Source: Caproiciproducens galactitolivorans
Lineage (GTDB): Bacteria; Bacillota; Clostridia; Oscillospirales; Acutalibacteraceae
Direction: 5' to 3'
Assembly (NCBI RefSeq): GCF_026672255.1
Contig: NZ_JAPOHA010000002.1
Location: 224,553-288,552 of the forward strand
DNA: 64,000 nucleotides
Below, piece after piece: positions 44,182-54,155 of this stretch (the stretch's first letter is position 1; each line of letters starts with the position of its first letter). Below the pieces are notes generated by a model, which ran no database searches, had not been told where the DNA came from, and was given only the letters and a program-made list of their open reading frames with translations. Position numbers and translations under genes: made by a program.

Positions 44182-45033
44182 TTGAAACAAAGAGTTGCTT
44201 CGGGAGTTTCTCTTGTAATTTTTTTAGCAGCAATCGTATTATTTAACGATACTTGCCCGGCAGCTTTGAATGTAGCAATTTCTCTCATTTCCGTATTGGC
44301 AGTTTATGAAATTATTTTAGCTTTGGGACTATCCAAAAACCATGTCCTTATTATACCAAGCCTCCTGCTTTCTGCGGCGATCCCGCTGATGCAGCTTGTT
44401 GCCGAATCGTATGGAATTAAGCTTGCGATCCTGCAAGAGGGGGCTTATTTTCTTTATACCGTTGTTATTTTCAGCGCGCTGATACTCTATCATAAATTTA
44501 TTACCTTTCGTGAAGTCGGCGTTATATACAGCATGTCGCTGATGATTCCGTCCTCTCTTCAAACGATTATCAGTCTGCGCACCTTTGGCGGAGAACACGG
44601 CATGTTTTATGTTATCATTGGAATTTTTTCAGCGTGGATTGCGGATACCGGAGCGTATTTCGCCGGAAGCCGCTGGGGGAAGCATAAGCTTTGCCCGGAT
44701 ATCAGTCCCAAAAAGACGGTGGAAGGGGTTATCGGCGGTTTTGTGCTGAACATCATTGCCATGATCGTTTTCGGTTACATTTTTCATGTGGTCTTTTATG
44801 CTTACAGCGTTGATATTTCCTATTTATCGCTGCTTTTAATCGGCTTCTTCGGGACAATTATGTCCATTTTGGGCGATCTCAGTTTTTCGCTGATTAAGAG
44901 GAGCTGCCATATTAAGGATTTCGGTGAACTGATTCCGGGTCACGGCGGGATTCTGGACCGCTTCGACAGTGTGATTTTCGAAGCACCGTTCGTATATTTG
45001 TTCGTTCATTTTCTGCCGATTGTTATCCATTAA
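44182..45033 (+). CDS. cdsA: Phosphatidate cytidylyltransferase
   Basis: This 283-residue membrane enzyme with seven or eight hydrophobic segments carries the CdsA signature near its C-terminus (LGDLSFSLIKRSCHIKDFGELIPGHGGILDRFDS). It converts phosphatidate and CTP to CDP-diacylglycerol for phospholipid synthesis. The TTG start follows GGAGGGG in the uppS end. Confidence 0.96.
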   Translation: MKQRVASGVSLVIFLAAIVLFNDTCPAALNVAISLISVLAVYEIILALGLSKNHVLIIPSLLLSAAIPLMQLVAESYGIKLAILQEGAYFLYTVVIFSALILYHKFITFREVGVIYSMSLMIPSSLQTIISLRTFGGEHGMFYVIIGIFSAWIADTGAYFAGSRWGKHKLCPDISPKKTVEGVIGGFVLNIIAMIVFGYIFHVVFYAYSVDISYLSLLLIGFFGTIMSILGDLSFSLIKRSCHIKDFGELIPGHGGILDRFDSVIFEAPFVYLFVHFLPIVIH

Positions 45034-45076
45034 TTTAAGGCAGAGATGCAATAAAATTGCAAAATGGTGAATAATA

Positions 45077-46231
45077 ATGAAAAGATGTCTATCAATTTTA
45101 GGTTCAACAGGCTCGATCGGCACGCAGACGCTGGATGTCGTGCGTGGGTTGGGCCTTCGTGTTTGTGCGCTGGCGGCGAATTCCAATATCACGCTGCTGG
45201 AAAATCAAATTCGCGAGTTTAAACCGGAACTTGTTGCGGTTTTTGATATAGATGCGGCGAAAAAGCTGAAAATTGCGGTGGCGGACACCCCGGTTCGGGT
45301 GGTCGGCGGAATGGAAGGCCTTTGCGAAGCCGCGGCGTTTTCCGGCGCGGATTTGATTGTAAACGCGGTTGTCGGTATGGTCGGTTTAAAGCCGACTCTT
45401 GCCGCAATTGCTGCCGGAAAAGACGTTGCCTTGGCGAATAAGGAGACGCTTGTTGCGGGCGGTTCCCTGGTTATGAAAGCGGCAAAGGAAAATTCCGTCC
45501 GGATTTTCCCCGTGGACAGCGAACATTCCGCTATCTTCCAGTGCCTGCAGGGCTGTCCGGAGAAAAAAGCATTAAAACGCCTGATTCTTACCGCTTCCGG
45601 CGGGCCGTTTTTAGGAAAAACCAAAGAGGAACTGCGGGATATTACACCGCAGCAGGCCCTGAAGCATCCGAACTGGAATATGGGGGCAAAGGTTACGATT
45701 GATTCCGCCACCATGATGAACAAGGGACTGGAAATTATGGAGGCTTCCTGGCTTTTTGATATGCCGTCTTCCAAGATTTCCGTCGTTGTACACCGTGAAA
45801 GCGTAGTGCATTCCATGATCGAATATGAAGACAATTCCGTGATCGCGCAGCTTGGCCTGCCGGATATGCGTATCCCGATCCAGTACGCCGTTACATGGCC
45901 GCAGCGTGTTCCTTCTCCGGTTGGGCAGCTGGATTTGACCGATTACGGTAAATTGACTTTTTATAAACCGGATTCGGAAACCTTTACCTGCCTTGCCGCC
46001 TGCCGGAAAGCAATCGAACGCGGCGGGCTTGCGCCCGCAGCGGCAAACGGGGCGAACGAAGTCGCCGTTAAGCTGTTTTTAAATCAGCAGATTTCTTTTC
46101 TTCAAATCGGCGAGCTGGTCGCTCAGGCAATGGAAAATCAGCCGGATGTCCGGGAGATTTCATCCATTGACGATATTTTAAATGCAGATACATACGCCAG
46201 AGAATATGTTCTAAAAGCAGCTGGCAAATGA
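45077..46231 (+). CDS. dxr: 1-deoxy-D-xylulose-5-phosphate reductoisomerase
   Basis: This 384-residue enzyme opens SILGSTGSIGTQTLDVV (NADPH site) and has LANKETLVAGG, PVDSEHSAIFQCLQG and MNKGLEIMEASWLF. It makes 2-C-methyl-erythritol 4-phosphate in the MEP isoprenoid pathway, which ispG in this same run serves further on. The upstream ribosome site is poor (AATGGTGAATAATA). Confidence 0.97.
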   Translation: MKRCLSILGSTGSIGTQTLDVVRGLGLRVCALAANSNITLLENQIREFKPELVAVFDIDAAKKLKIAVADTPVRVVGGMEGLCEAAAFSGADLIVNAVVGMVGLKPTLAAIAAGKDVALANKETLVAGGSLVMKAAKENSVRIFPVDSEHSAIFQCLQGCPEKKALKRLILTASGGPFLGKTKEELRDITPQQALKHPNWNMGAKVTIDSATMMNKGLEIMEASWLFDMPSSKISVVVHRESVVHSMIEYEDNSVIAQLGLPDMRIPIQYAVTWPQRVPSPVGQLDLTDYGKLTFYKPDSETFTCLAACRKAIERGGLAPAAANGANEVAVKLFLNQQISFLQIGELVAQAMENQPDVREISSIDDILNADTYAREYVLKAAGK

Positions 46232-46243
46232 TGAGGTGATCGT

Positions 46244-47314
46244 ATTATACAAGTATTATTAGTGATTATAGCGGTATTGCTTTTCAGTTTTATTATTTTT
46301 ATTCACGAATTCGGGCACTTCTTTACGGCGAAACTGTCCGGAATCCGCGTTAATGAGTTTGCAATCGGCATGGGGCCAAAGCTTTGGCATGTTCAAAAAG
46401 GGGAAACGACGTATTCCCTGCGCGCCTTTCCGATCGGCGGTTTTTGCGCTATGGAAGGGGAAGACGAGGACAGCGCGGACGACCATGCGTTTAATAACCG
46501 GCCCGTTTGGAAACGGATTTTGGTAGTGGTAATGGGCGCGGTAATGAACATCATCCTCGGCATTGTCCTGATGATGATCCTGCTGGGCAAGCAGCCTGCT
46601 TTTTCTTCCACAACCATTGCCAAGTTTACGGATCATTCCGCTTTTCAGGCGGCAGGCTTGCAGGTTGGCGACAGATTTAAAAATATTGACGGCTACGATA
46701 TCAACGGCGACCGTGATTTAAGCTTTGCGTTATCTATTATGAACCCGTCGAAAACGACGATACAGGTTATCAGAAACGGGAAACTGCTTACTTTTGACAA
46801 CGTCAAGCTGAATACAAGAGAAGTCAATGGAAAAAAAGCGCTTGTAACGGATTTTTATGTAGCGCCGATTGAAAAAAATCCGATTACGCTTGTGCAAAAA
46901 TCCGTTCAGGATACGGTGTCCACCGTCCGGCTGGTTTGGTTCAGTCTGGTGGGAATGGTTACCGGGAAATTCGGAATGAAAGACGTTGCGGGACCGGTCG
47001 GTGCGGCAAGCATGATCGGGCAGGCGGCTTCCATCGGTTTGAAGCAAAGCTTTCTTGCGGCACTGAACAATATCATCATGATGATGATGCTGATTACGGT
47101 GAACCTCGGCGTTGTGAATCTGCTTCCCCTTCCGGCTTTGGACGGCGGCAGGCTTTTGTTCCTGATTGTTGAGGGAATCCGCCGCAAACCGATTAATCCA
47201 AAGTACGAAGGGCTGGTAAATACGGCAGGCTTCTGCTTGCTGATGGGCTTAATGGTTCTTGTTACGTTCAATGATATTGTCCGGTTGGTGACCGGCAAGG
47301 GGCTGGGGGCATAA
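46244..47314 (+). CDS. rseP: RseP-type site-2 metalloprotease
   Basis: This 356-residue membrane zinc protease has HEFGH at residues 21-25 in the first membrane segment, a PDZ domain (about 120-200) and the third metal ligand section NLLPLPALDGGRLLF. RseP/RasP cleaves anti-sigma factors and signal peptides in the membrane. The likely start is the ATT at 46244, because a nine-base exact match to the 16S rRNA tail, GAGGTGATC, ends just upstream. The first GTG, at 46262, has no ribosome site and would cut into the membrane segment. Confidence 0.9.
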   Translation: MIQVLLVIIAVLLFSFIIFIHEFGHFFTAKLSGIRVNEFAIGMGPKLWHVQKGETTYSLRAFPIGGFCAMEGEDEDSADDHAFNNRPVWKRILVVVMGAVMNIILGIVLMMILLGKQPAFSSTTIAKFTDHSAFQAAGLQVGDRFKNIDGYDINGDRDLSFALSIMNPSKTTIQVIRNGKLLTFDNVKLNTREVNGKKALVTDFYVAPIEKNPITLVQKSVQDTVSTVRLVWFSLVGMVTGKFGMKDVAGPVGAASMIGQAASIGLKQSFLAALNNIIMMMMLITVNLGVVNLLPLPALDGGRLLFLIVEGIRRKPINPKYEGLVNTAGFCLLMGLMVLVTFNDIVRLVTGKGLGA

Positions 47315-48357
47315 TGAAAAAGACCAGAAAAATTTACGCGGGCGGACTGCCGATCGGCGGCGGTTCAACCATATCGGTACAGTCCATGCTCAACGTGCCT
47401 TCAACGGATGTGGAAGGCAGTGTAAAACAGGCGGTGGAACTCGAAAAAGCCGGCTGCGATATGATTCGGGCTGCGATACCGAATATAGAAGCTATTCCGT
47501 TGATTCCGGCGATTAAAAGCGCTGTAAAAATCCCCCTTGTTGCGGATATCCATTTTGATTACCGCCTTGCACTTGAGGCGGTTGCCGCCGGAATTGATAA
47601 AATTCGAATTAACCCGGGAAATATTGGTTCCGACGACCATGTGAAAGCGGTTGCCGACGCTTGCAGAAGCAAAAATATACCAATACGCATCGGCGTGAAT
47701 TCCGGTTCCCTGGAAAAAGAAATCCTCGCGAAATACGGAAGTCCCACGCCGCAGGCGCTGGTGGAAAGCGCCCTGTATCATGCCTCTTTGCTTGAAAAAT
47801 TTGATTTTCAGGATATCGTAATTTCGATGAAATCCTCCGATGTTGACACAACAATCCGGGCGTATGAACTGGCGTCGGAAAAGTGCGATTATCCGCTCCA
47901 TCTGGGCGTAACCGAGGCGGGAACGGAACGCATGGGCATTATCAAGTCCGCTATCGGCATCGGTTCCCTTTTACAGCGCGGAATCGGCGATACCATTCGG
48001 GTATCTCTTACAGCCGACCCCGTCAAAGAGGTTGCGGCCGGACTGGATATTCTAAAAGCGCTGAATTTACGGCAGGAGGGCGTTCAGTTTGTATCCTGTC
48101 CTACCTGCGGCAGAACGCGGATTGATCTGATCGGAATTGCAAACGAGGTGGAAAAGCGCCTGCAAGGGTGCAGAAAACCGATAAAGGTTGCCGTTATGGG
48201 CTGCGCGGTAAACGGCCCCGGAGAAGCCCGCGAAGCCGACATCGGCATTGCCGGGGGAAACGGGGAAGGCCTGCTCTTTAAAAAGGGACAGATTATCCGC
48301 AAGGTTCCCGAAAATGAATTAATAGACTGCTTAATGCAGGAGATCGATAAAATGTAG
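47314..48357 (+). CDS. ispG: 4-hydroxy-3-methylbut-2-enyl diphosphate synthase (flavodoxin type)
   Basis: This 347-residue Fe-S enzyme has GGGSTISVQSMLNVPSTDVE at the N-terminus. The 4Fe-4S cysteines lie in VSCPTCGRT and MGCAVNGPGEA. It converts MEcPP to HMBPP late in the MEP pathway. Its ATG overlaps the rseP stop by one base. No ispD or ispF occurs in this window. Confidence 0.97.
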   Translation: MKKTRKIYAGGLPIGGGSTISVQSMLNVPSTDVEGSVKQAVELEKAGCDMIRAAIPNIEAIPLIPAIKSAVKIPLVADIHFDYRLALEAVAAGIDKIRINPGNIGSDDHVKAVADACRSKNIPIRIGVNSGSLEKEILAKYGSPTPQALVESALYHASLLEKFDFQDIVISMKSSDVDTTIRAYELASEKCDYPLHLGVTEAGTERMGIIKSAIGIGSLLQRGIGDTIRVSLTADPVKEVAAGLDILKALNLRQEGVQFVSCPTCGRTRIDLIGIANEVEKRLQGCRKPIKVAVMGCAVNGPGEAREADIGIAGGNGEGLLFKKGQIIRKVPENELIDCLMQEIDKM

Positions 48358-48370
48358 AGGGTGAATCCCA

Positions 48371-51300
48371 TTGAAGACGTTTGGGGAATTTTTTGGCGAA
48401 TACATAGAAGCCGCACGGCTTCCTTCTCCCGTCTGCAACGGCTGTATTTCGTCGCTGCAGATTGATACCGGAAAAAGAATGATTACTGCGGACGTGGCGT
48501 TTCCATCTTTGGTGGAGCGCCGCGTGCTTTATGACGTGGAAAAGCGGATTGTTGCCTGTAAAGAGCTAAAGCTTTCCAAAGCGCGCATCCTTCCGTCCTT
48601 CCCTTCGGACAGCTTCAGCATCGATTATTATCCAAGCCTGGTAATGGAACTGAAGCACCGCGAAGCCAGCGTGAATGGAATCCTGAAGGGTTCCACCGCG
48701 CGGCTGGAAAACGGGAAGCTGATTGTTTCTCTGCTGCACGGGGGCCGCGATCTGCTGCTTGCGCGCCATGTCGACCGGATGCTTTCCAAATTAATTCAGG
48801 AAGAATTCGGCGTCGGCCTGACGGTAGAGTTTGACGGCCTTCTTTCGCTGGACAGCCAAAATCCGGTTTATATTGAAAAAAAGCTGAAACAGCAGGAAAA
48901 GGTTCGGCGTGAAGCAGTCGTGGAAGAGGTAGAAACTTACGAATCGAATCTGAACCACGACAAAACGCCGAAAACGATTCAGATTCGTTCCGGCGAAACG
49001 CTGCTTCCCACGATGATTCCCGAAACCGCCCGTGAGTTATATGGACGCCCGACAAAAACGAAACCGATTCTGATCAGCCGGGTTACTCCCGATATCGGCA
49101 CGGTAACCATTTGGGGCGAAATCTTCCAGAAAGACGAGAGAATCACGCGGGACGGGCAAAGAAAAATCATCACGATGAATATAACGGACTACACCGGCTC
49201 AATGACGCTGAAAATCATTGAGATGGTTCCCCAGTGCAAAGCGCTTGATACGCTGGGAAACGGAATGTCTATTATTGCGCACGGCGAGATCGAATATGAT
49301 AAATACGACCACGAAATTGTGCTGCGGGCAAAAAGTATCCGTACGGTGCAGCAGATGAAAGTGGTGGACAAAGCGGACGTAAAGCGGGTGGAGCTCCATC
49401 TGCACACCAATATGTCAAGTATGGACGGTGTAAATTCCGCCGGAGAGCTGATTAAACGCGCGGCGGGATGGGGGCAGAGCGCTATTGCGATTACCGACCA
49501 CGGCGTTGCGCAGGCATTCCCGGAGGCAATGAATACGGTTGAAGAATTGAAAAAGAAAGATATCCATATCAAAGTGATTTACGGCGTGGAAGCCTATTTT
49601 GTCAATGATTTGGTACAGGCTGTAAAAGGAAAGTCTTCCAAATCCCTCGACGATGAGTTTATTGCATTTGATATTGAAACAACCGGTTTAAGCCCGAGTA
49701 AGGAACGGATTACCGAAATCGGTGCGGTCCGGGTGAAAAACGGTGAGATTACGGAAAGCTTCGATACCTTTGTCAATCCGCAGATACCGATTCCGGCTAA
49801 AATAACGGAGCTGACCGGAATTACGGACGATATGGTGAAAGACGCGCCTCTGGAAAAAGAAGCTATTCAGGCTTTTTATGATTTTTGCGGGAGCGACGCG
49901 GTTTTGGTTGCGCATAATGCCGATTTCGATACATCGTTTATCCGGGTCGCGGCGCAGCGGAGCGGAATGGAGTTCCCGTATACCTATATCGATACGGTGC
50001 CAATGTGCCGGTCGATGCTGAAAGGGATTAAAAACTGCAAACTGGATACGGTTGCCAAATATTTAAAACTCGACCCGTTCAATCATCACCGCGCAAGCGA
50101 CGACGCCACCGTGCTCGGCAAAATCTTTATCGCACTTCTGCTTCGCCTGAAAGAGGATACATCCGCACAAACGGTAAAGGATATCAATACGTCGCTGGCA
50201 GGCGGTGACCCGAAAAAAATGCCGTCCTACCACCAGATCATACTGGTAAAGAATAAAGCCGGTCTGAAAAATCTGTATAAACTTATTTCGAAAGCCCATC
50301 TGAATTATTTTTATAAAAAACCCCGTATCCCCAAAAGTGAGCTGGTGCAGCATCGGGAAGGGCTGATCATTGGCAGTGCCTGTGAAGCGGGTGAACTTTA
50401 CAGGGCGATTTTCAATGCGCAGCCATGGGAAACCCTATGTGAAATTGCCAGCTTTTACGATTATCTTGAAATTCAGCCGCTTGAGAACAATCAGTTTATG
50501 GTGCGGGACGGTCTGGTGCCGGATGAGGAAAAACTCAAGGAGTTTAACCGTACCGTCATTAAACTGGGCGAAAAACTGAATAAACCCGTGGTTGCTACCT
50601 GCGACGTCCATTTCATGGACCCGAAGGACGGCGATTACCGGAAAATTCTGATGGCCGGGCAGGGTTTCAAGGATACGGACATGCAGGCCCCGCTTTATAT
50701 GCGTACAACGGCGGAAATGCTGCAGGAATTCTCCTATTTAGGCGAAGAGAAAGCCTATGAGGTGGTTGTGAAAAACACCAATCGGATTGCCGATATGACG
50801 GAAGAAATCCGGCCGATTCCGGAAGGCACTTTCCCTCCGTTTATTGAAGGCGCGGAGGAACAGCTTACCAGCATTACCTGGACAAGGGCGAAAGAAATTT
50901 ACGGCGACCCGCTGCCGGAAATCGTAAAGAAGCGCCTAGACCGCGAACTCGGCTCCATTACGAAGCACGGCTTTTCCATCTTGTATATGACCGCACAGAA
51001 GCTGGTTGCCGATTCGGTGGCGCACGGCTATCTGGTCGGCTCGCGTGGTTCCGTCGGGTCTTCCTTTGTTGCGAATATGTCCGGTATATCGGAAGTGAAT
51101 CCGCTGGAACCGCACTATGTCTGCCCGCACTGCAAGCACAGCGAGTTTATTACGGACGGCAGCTACGGAAGCGGTTTCGACCTGCCGCCGAAAAAATGCC
51201 CCGTCTGCGGCACGGATTACAACCGGGACGGCCACACGATTCCGTTCGAAACCTTCCTTGGATTTGATGGCGACAAAACGCCGGATATTGACCTGAACTT

Positions 51301-52711
51301 TTCCGGCGAATACCAGACAAGCGCGCACCGCTACACGGAAACACTGTTCGGAAAGGACAATGTTTTTAAAGCCGGAACGATTGCTACGGTTGCGGACAAG
51401 ACCGCCATTGGATTTGTAAAAAAGTACGCGGAAGAAAAAGGCATCGTTATGCACCGCGCGGAGGAACAGAGGCTTGCAACGGGCTGTACCGGAATCAAAC
51501 GGACCACGGGCCAGCATCCGGGCGGCATGGTTGTTGTTCCCAGAGGAATGGAAGTTTACGATTTCTGCCCGGTTCAGCACCCGGCGAACGACCAGAATTC
51601 CGATAACATTACCACACACTTCGATTTCCATTCCATTCACGACACGATCTGTAAGCTGGACGAACTTGGCCATGATGTGCCGACCATTTACCGCTACCTT
51701 GAAGATTACACCGGGATTCCGGTCATGGAGGTATCCATGAGCGATCCCGAGGTAATGTCCCTGTTCACGTCCACCAAAGCGCTCGGGGTTGAGCCGGAGG
51801 ATATCGATTCCAAAACCGGCACGTTTTCACTGCCGGAAGTCGGTACAAGCTTTGTCCGCCAGATGCTGATCGATTCCCAGCCGAAAACCTTTTCCGACCT
51901 GCTGCAGGTATCCGGCCTGTCCCACGGTACGGATGTCTGGCTTGGCAACGCGCAGGAACTGATTAAAAACAAGACCTGCACCATTTCGGAAGTAATCGGT
52001 ACCCGTGACAGCATTATGACCTACCTGCTGCACAAAGGTCTTGAGCCGAAAATGGCATTTAAAATCATGGAAATTACCCGTAAGGGCAAAGCGACGAAGC
52101 TCCTTACGGAAGAGCATATCAAAGCAATGAAAGATCATAATGTGCCGCAGTGGTACATTGATTCCTGTATGAAAATAAAGTACATGTTCCCGAAAGCGCA
52201 CGCCGCCGCGTACATGATTTCCACTTTACGCCTCGGCTGGTACAAGGTGCACAGGCCGGTCGAATACTATGCCGCCTACTTCACGGTTCGGGGGGAAGAT
52301 TTCGACGGGGCTACGGTTATGAAAGGCAGGGAAGCCGTACGGCGCCGCATGAATGAAATCAGCATGAAGGGAAAAGAGGCCAGCGCAAAGGAAGAAGCCG
52401 CGTATTCCACTTTCCAGATCATTAATGAAATGCTCGCGCGCGGAATCGACGTGCTTCCGGTTGACCTTTACAAGTCGGACGCCAGAAAATATCTGGTGGA
52501 AGACGGAAAAATCCGGCTCCCGTTTTCTTCGCTCAGCGGCGTTGGCGAGGCTGCCGCAAACAGTCTGGCTGACGCGAAAGAAAAGGGCCCTTACATATCG
52601 GTTGACGATTTGCAGGCACGTTCCAAAGTATCCAAATCCGTTATCGAAACCCTGGGAGAAGCCGGCGCGCTTGCCGGTTTGCCGCAAAGCAGTCAAATGA
52701 CTTTGTTCTAG
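48371..52711 (+). CDS. polC: DNA polymerase III PolC-type alpha subunit
   Basis: This 1446-residue replicase has an N-terminal domain and OB-fold (about 1-330), a PHP domain starting at VELHLHTNMSS (about 340), an embedded DnaQ-type 3'-5' exonuclease (FDIETTGLS, about 433), a cysteine zinc site (CPHCKHSEF ... CPVCG, from about 918) and the catalytic PDIDLNFSGEYQ (about 971). It is the leading-strand replicase and proofreader of low-GC Firmicutes. The TTG start follows GAGGGTGA. The gene ends the rpsB-polC run. Confidence 0.98.
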   Translation: MKTFGEFFGEYIEAARLPSPVCNGCISSLQIDTGKRMITADVAFPSLVERRVLYDVEKRIVACKELKLSKARILPSFPSDSFSIDYYPSLVMELKHREASVNGILKGSTARLENGKLIVSLLHGGRDLLLARHVDRMLSKLIQEEFGVGLTVEFDGLLSLDSQNPVYIEKKLKQQEKVRREAVVEEVETYESNLNHDKTPKTIQIRSGETLLPTMIPETARELYGRPTKTKPILISRVTPDIGTVTIWGEIFQKDERITRDGQRKIITMNITDYTGSMTLKIIEMVPQCKALDTLGNGMSIIAHGEIEYDKYDHEIVLRAKSIRTVQQMKVVDKADVKRVELHLHTNMSSMDGVNSAGELIKRAAGWGQSAIAITDHGVAQAFPEAMNTVEELKKKDIHIKVIYGVEAYFVNDLVQAVKGKSSKSLDDEFIAFDIETTGLSPSKERITEIGAVRVKNGEITESFDTFVNPQIPIPAKITELTGITDDMVKDAPLEKEAIQAFYDFCGSDAVLVAHNADFDTSFIRVAAQRSGMEFPYTYIDTVPMCRSMLKGIKNCKLDTVAKYLKLDPFNHHRASDDATVLGKIFIALLLRLKEDTSAQTVKDINTSLAGGDPKKMPSYHQIILVKNKAGLKNLYKLISKAHLNYFYKKPRIPKSELVQHREGLIIGSACEAGELYRAIFNAQPWETLCEIASFYDYLEIQPLENNQFMVRDGLVPDEEKLKEFNRTVIKLGEKLNKPVVATCDVHFMDPKDGDYRKILMAGQGFKDTDMQAPLYMRTTAEMLQEFSYLGEEKAYEVVVKNTNRIADMTEEIRPIPEGTFPPFIEGAEEQLTSITWTRAKEIYGDPLPEIVKKRLDRELGSITKHGFSILYMTAQKLVADSVAHGYLVGSRGSVGSSFVANMSGISEVNPLEPHYVCPHCKHSEFITDGSYGSGFDLPPKKCPVCGTDYNRDGHTIPFETFLGFDGDKTPDIDLNFSGEYQTSAHRYTETLFGKDNVFKAGTIATVADKTAIGFVKKYAEEKGIVMHRAEEQRLATGCTGIKRTTGQHPGGMVVVPRGMEVYDFCPVQHPANDQNSDNITTHFDFHSIHDTICKLDELGHDVPTIYRYLEDYTGIPVMEVSMSDPEVMSLFTSTKALGVEPEDIDSKTGTFSLPEVGTSFVRQMLIDSQPKTFSDLLQVSGLSHGTDVWLGNAQELIKNKTCTISEVIGTRDSIMTYLLHKGLEPKMAFKIMEITRKGKATKLLTEEHIKAMKDHNVPQWYIDSCMKIKYMFPKAHAAAYMISTLRLGWYKVHRPVEYYAAYFTVRGEDFDGATVMKGREAVRRRMNEISMKGKEASAKEEAAYSTFQIINEMLARGIDVLPVDLYKSDARKYLVEDGKIRLPFSSLSGVGEAAANSLADAKEKGPYISVDDLQARSKVSKSVIETLGEAGALAGLPQSSQMTLF

Positions 52712-52869
52712 TACTCTGTAATACCAAATCCTATGGATATTGGCGGTTTGTTTTGGGGAATACGGCGGCTGTTATCCGTCGAATGCGTACGTATTTTGAA
52801 GCCTTCGCCCTTTTTTGCTCAAAACATTCCCGCCAATATTCTATCATTCTTGATGTTGCAGAGTATTTC
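52712..52869. repeat. Long imperfect inverted repeat between polC and hisZ
   Basis: The outer arm TACTCTGTAA (from 52712) is complementary to TTGCAGAGTA (52856-52865) with one mismatch. The inner arm ATATTGGCGG (52737-52746) matches CCGCCAATAT (52830-52839) exactly, and TGTTTTG pairs with CAAAACA. The centre holds smaller foldbacks (AATACG/CGTATT at 52759-52795). It sits between the polC stop and the his promoter. MITE-like element, long RNA hairpin and protein-binding site are all possible. Confidence 0.55.
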
Positions 52870-52898
52870 TTGACATAATGATTTTAGTATGCTATTAT
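52870..52898 (+). promoter_or_regulatory. Sigma-A promoter of the his operon
   Basis: TTGACA at 52870-52875 and TATTAT at 52893-52898 are 17 bases apart and start right at the edge of the inverted repeat. No T-box or histidine-rich leader peptide is visible before hisZ. Confidence 0.75.
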
Positions 52899-52943
52899 AG
52901 TAGCACGCTAAAGCGGATGGCTTTCGGATGGGGAGTGAATACC

Positions 52944-54155
52944 ATGAAAAAGTATAACAAAATAACGCCTGAGGGGACGAAAGATCTGCTTTTTGAAGAA
53001 TGTCTGGTACGGCGGCACATTGAGAAAACCCTTACCGGTGTTTTTTCATCCCATGGATTCAAGGAAGTGGTTACCCCGGGTCTGGAATTTTACGACGTTT
53101 TTGACCCTGAATTTTCGGGTATCGGGCAGGAAGTCATGTATAAAATGTCGGACAAACGCGGCAGACTGATCGTGATGCGCCCCGATTCCACCCTTCCCAT
53201 TGCCCGGCTTGTAGCGACAAGGCTGCAGAACCTTCCAAAACCGGTTCGGCTTTTTTATACACAGCCGATTTACCGGAATAACACGGCATTAACCGGCCGC
53301 AGCGATGAAACCGTACAGACCGGGATTGAAATGCTTGGGGCGGAAGGAATGCGGGCCGACCTGGAAGTCATTGTAACTGCGGTTGAAGCGTTAAATAAAT
53401 GTGTGCCGAATTTCCGTTTCGAATTGGGCCACGCCGGCTTTTTCCGCGCTTTGGCGGAACAGCTTCCCGTATCGGAAGATTTGCGGGAGGATATCCGTCA
53501 GGCGATTGAATCGAAAAATTATGCGGCGCTCAATACGATTCTTGACCGTCTGGAACCTTCCAGACAGGTTACAGCCATGCGGACGCTGCCGCGCCTGTTC
53601 GGCGGGGAAGAGGTCTTCGACCGGGCCGCGTCTTTCTGTCTGGATGAAAAATCCGCGAATACGCTTACGTATCTGCATGATTTGTACCGCTCTTTAATCC
53701 AATTTGGGCTTGGGGATAAAATCATGGTGGATTTAGGTCTGGTACAGAGAAATGATTACTATACCAATATCGTATTCAGCGCGTATGTGGAAGAATGCGG
53801 GGACGCCGTGCTGCTCGGCGGACGCTACGACAAGCTGCTGGAGCGGTTTGATATGCCGATGCCCGCCATCGGTTTTGCCATTAATGTCGACGCAATTTCA
53901 AAAATCCTGTTAAGCAGCGGCAATACCGCTGAAATTTTACCCGCGGACGTTTTGGTGCATGGGGAAGCCGGATTCGAAATTCAGGCTTTAAAATATGCTT
54001 CCGCGCTGGTTCAAAAAGGGTTGAAATGTGAAAACAGTATTTTTGATGAAAGAGCAAAAGCGCTGGAATATGCGAAAATCTGCGGGATAAAACGGGTAGA
54101 CTGTATTGGAGACACAATCGAATCAATCATGATATCACAGGATGGAGAATTATGA
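52944..54155 (+). CDS. hisZ: ATP phosphoribosyltransferase regulatory subunit HisZ
   Basis: This 403-residue HisRS-like protein begins KKYNKITPEGTKDLLFEE and keeps MRPDSTLPIARL and LLGGRYDKLLERFDMPMPAIGFAIN, while lacking an anticodon-binding domain of normal size. HisZ joins short HisG to form the active, histidine-regulated first enzyme. The ATG at 52944 follows GGGGAGTG; a longer frame would begin inside the promoter. A histidyl-tRNA synthetase is less likely given the following hisG. Confidence 0.92.
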   Translation: MKKYNKITPEGTKDLLFEECLVRRHIEKTLTGVFSSHGFKEVVTPGLEFYDVFDPEFSGIGQEVMYKMSDKRGRLIVMRPDSTLPIARLVATRLQNLPKPVRLFYTQPIYRNNTALTGRSDETVQTGIEMLGAEGMRADLEVIVTAVEALNKCVPNFRFELGHAGFFRALAEQLPVSEDLREDIRQAIESKNYAALNTILDRLEPSRQVTAMRTLPRLFGGEEVFDRAASFCLDEKSANTLTYLHDLYRSLIQFGLGDKIMVDLGLVQRNDYYTNIVFSAYVEECGDAVLLGGRYDKLLERFDMPMPAIGFAINVDAISKILLSSGNTAEILPADVLVHGEAGFEIQALKYASALVQKGLKCENSIFDERAKALEYAKICGIKRVDCIGDTIESIMISQDGEL

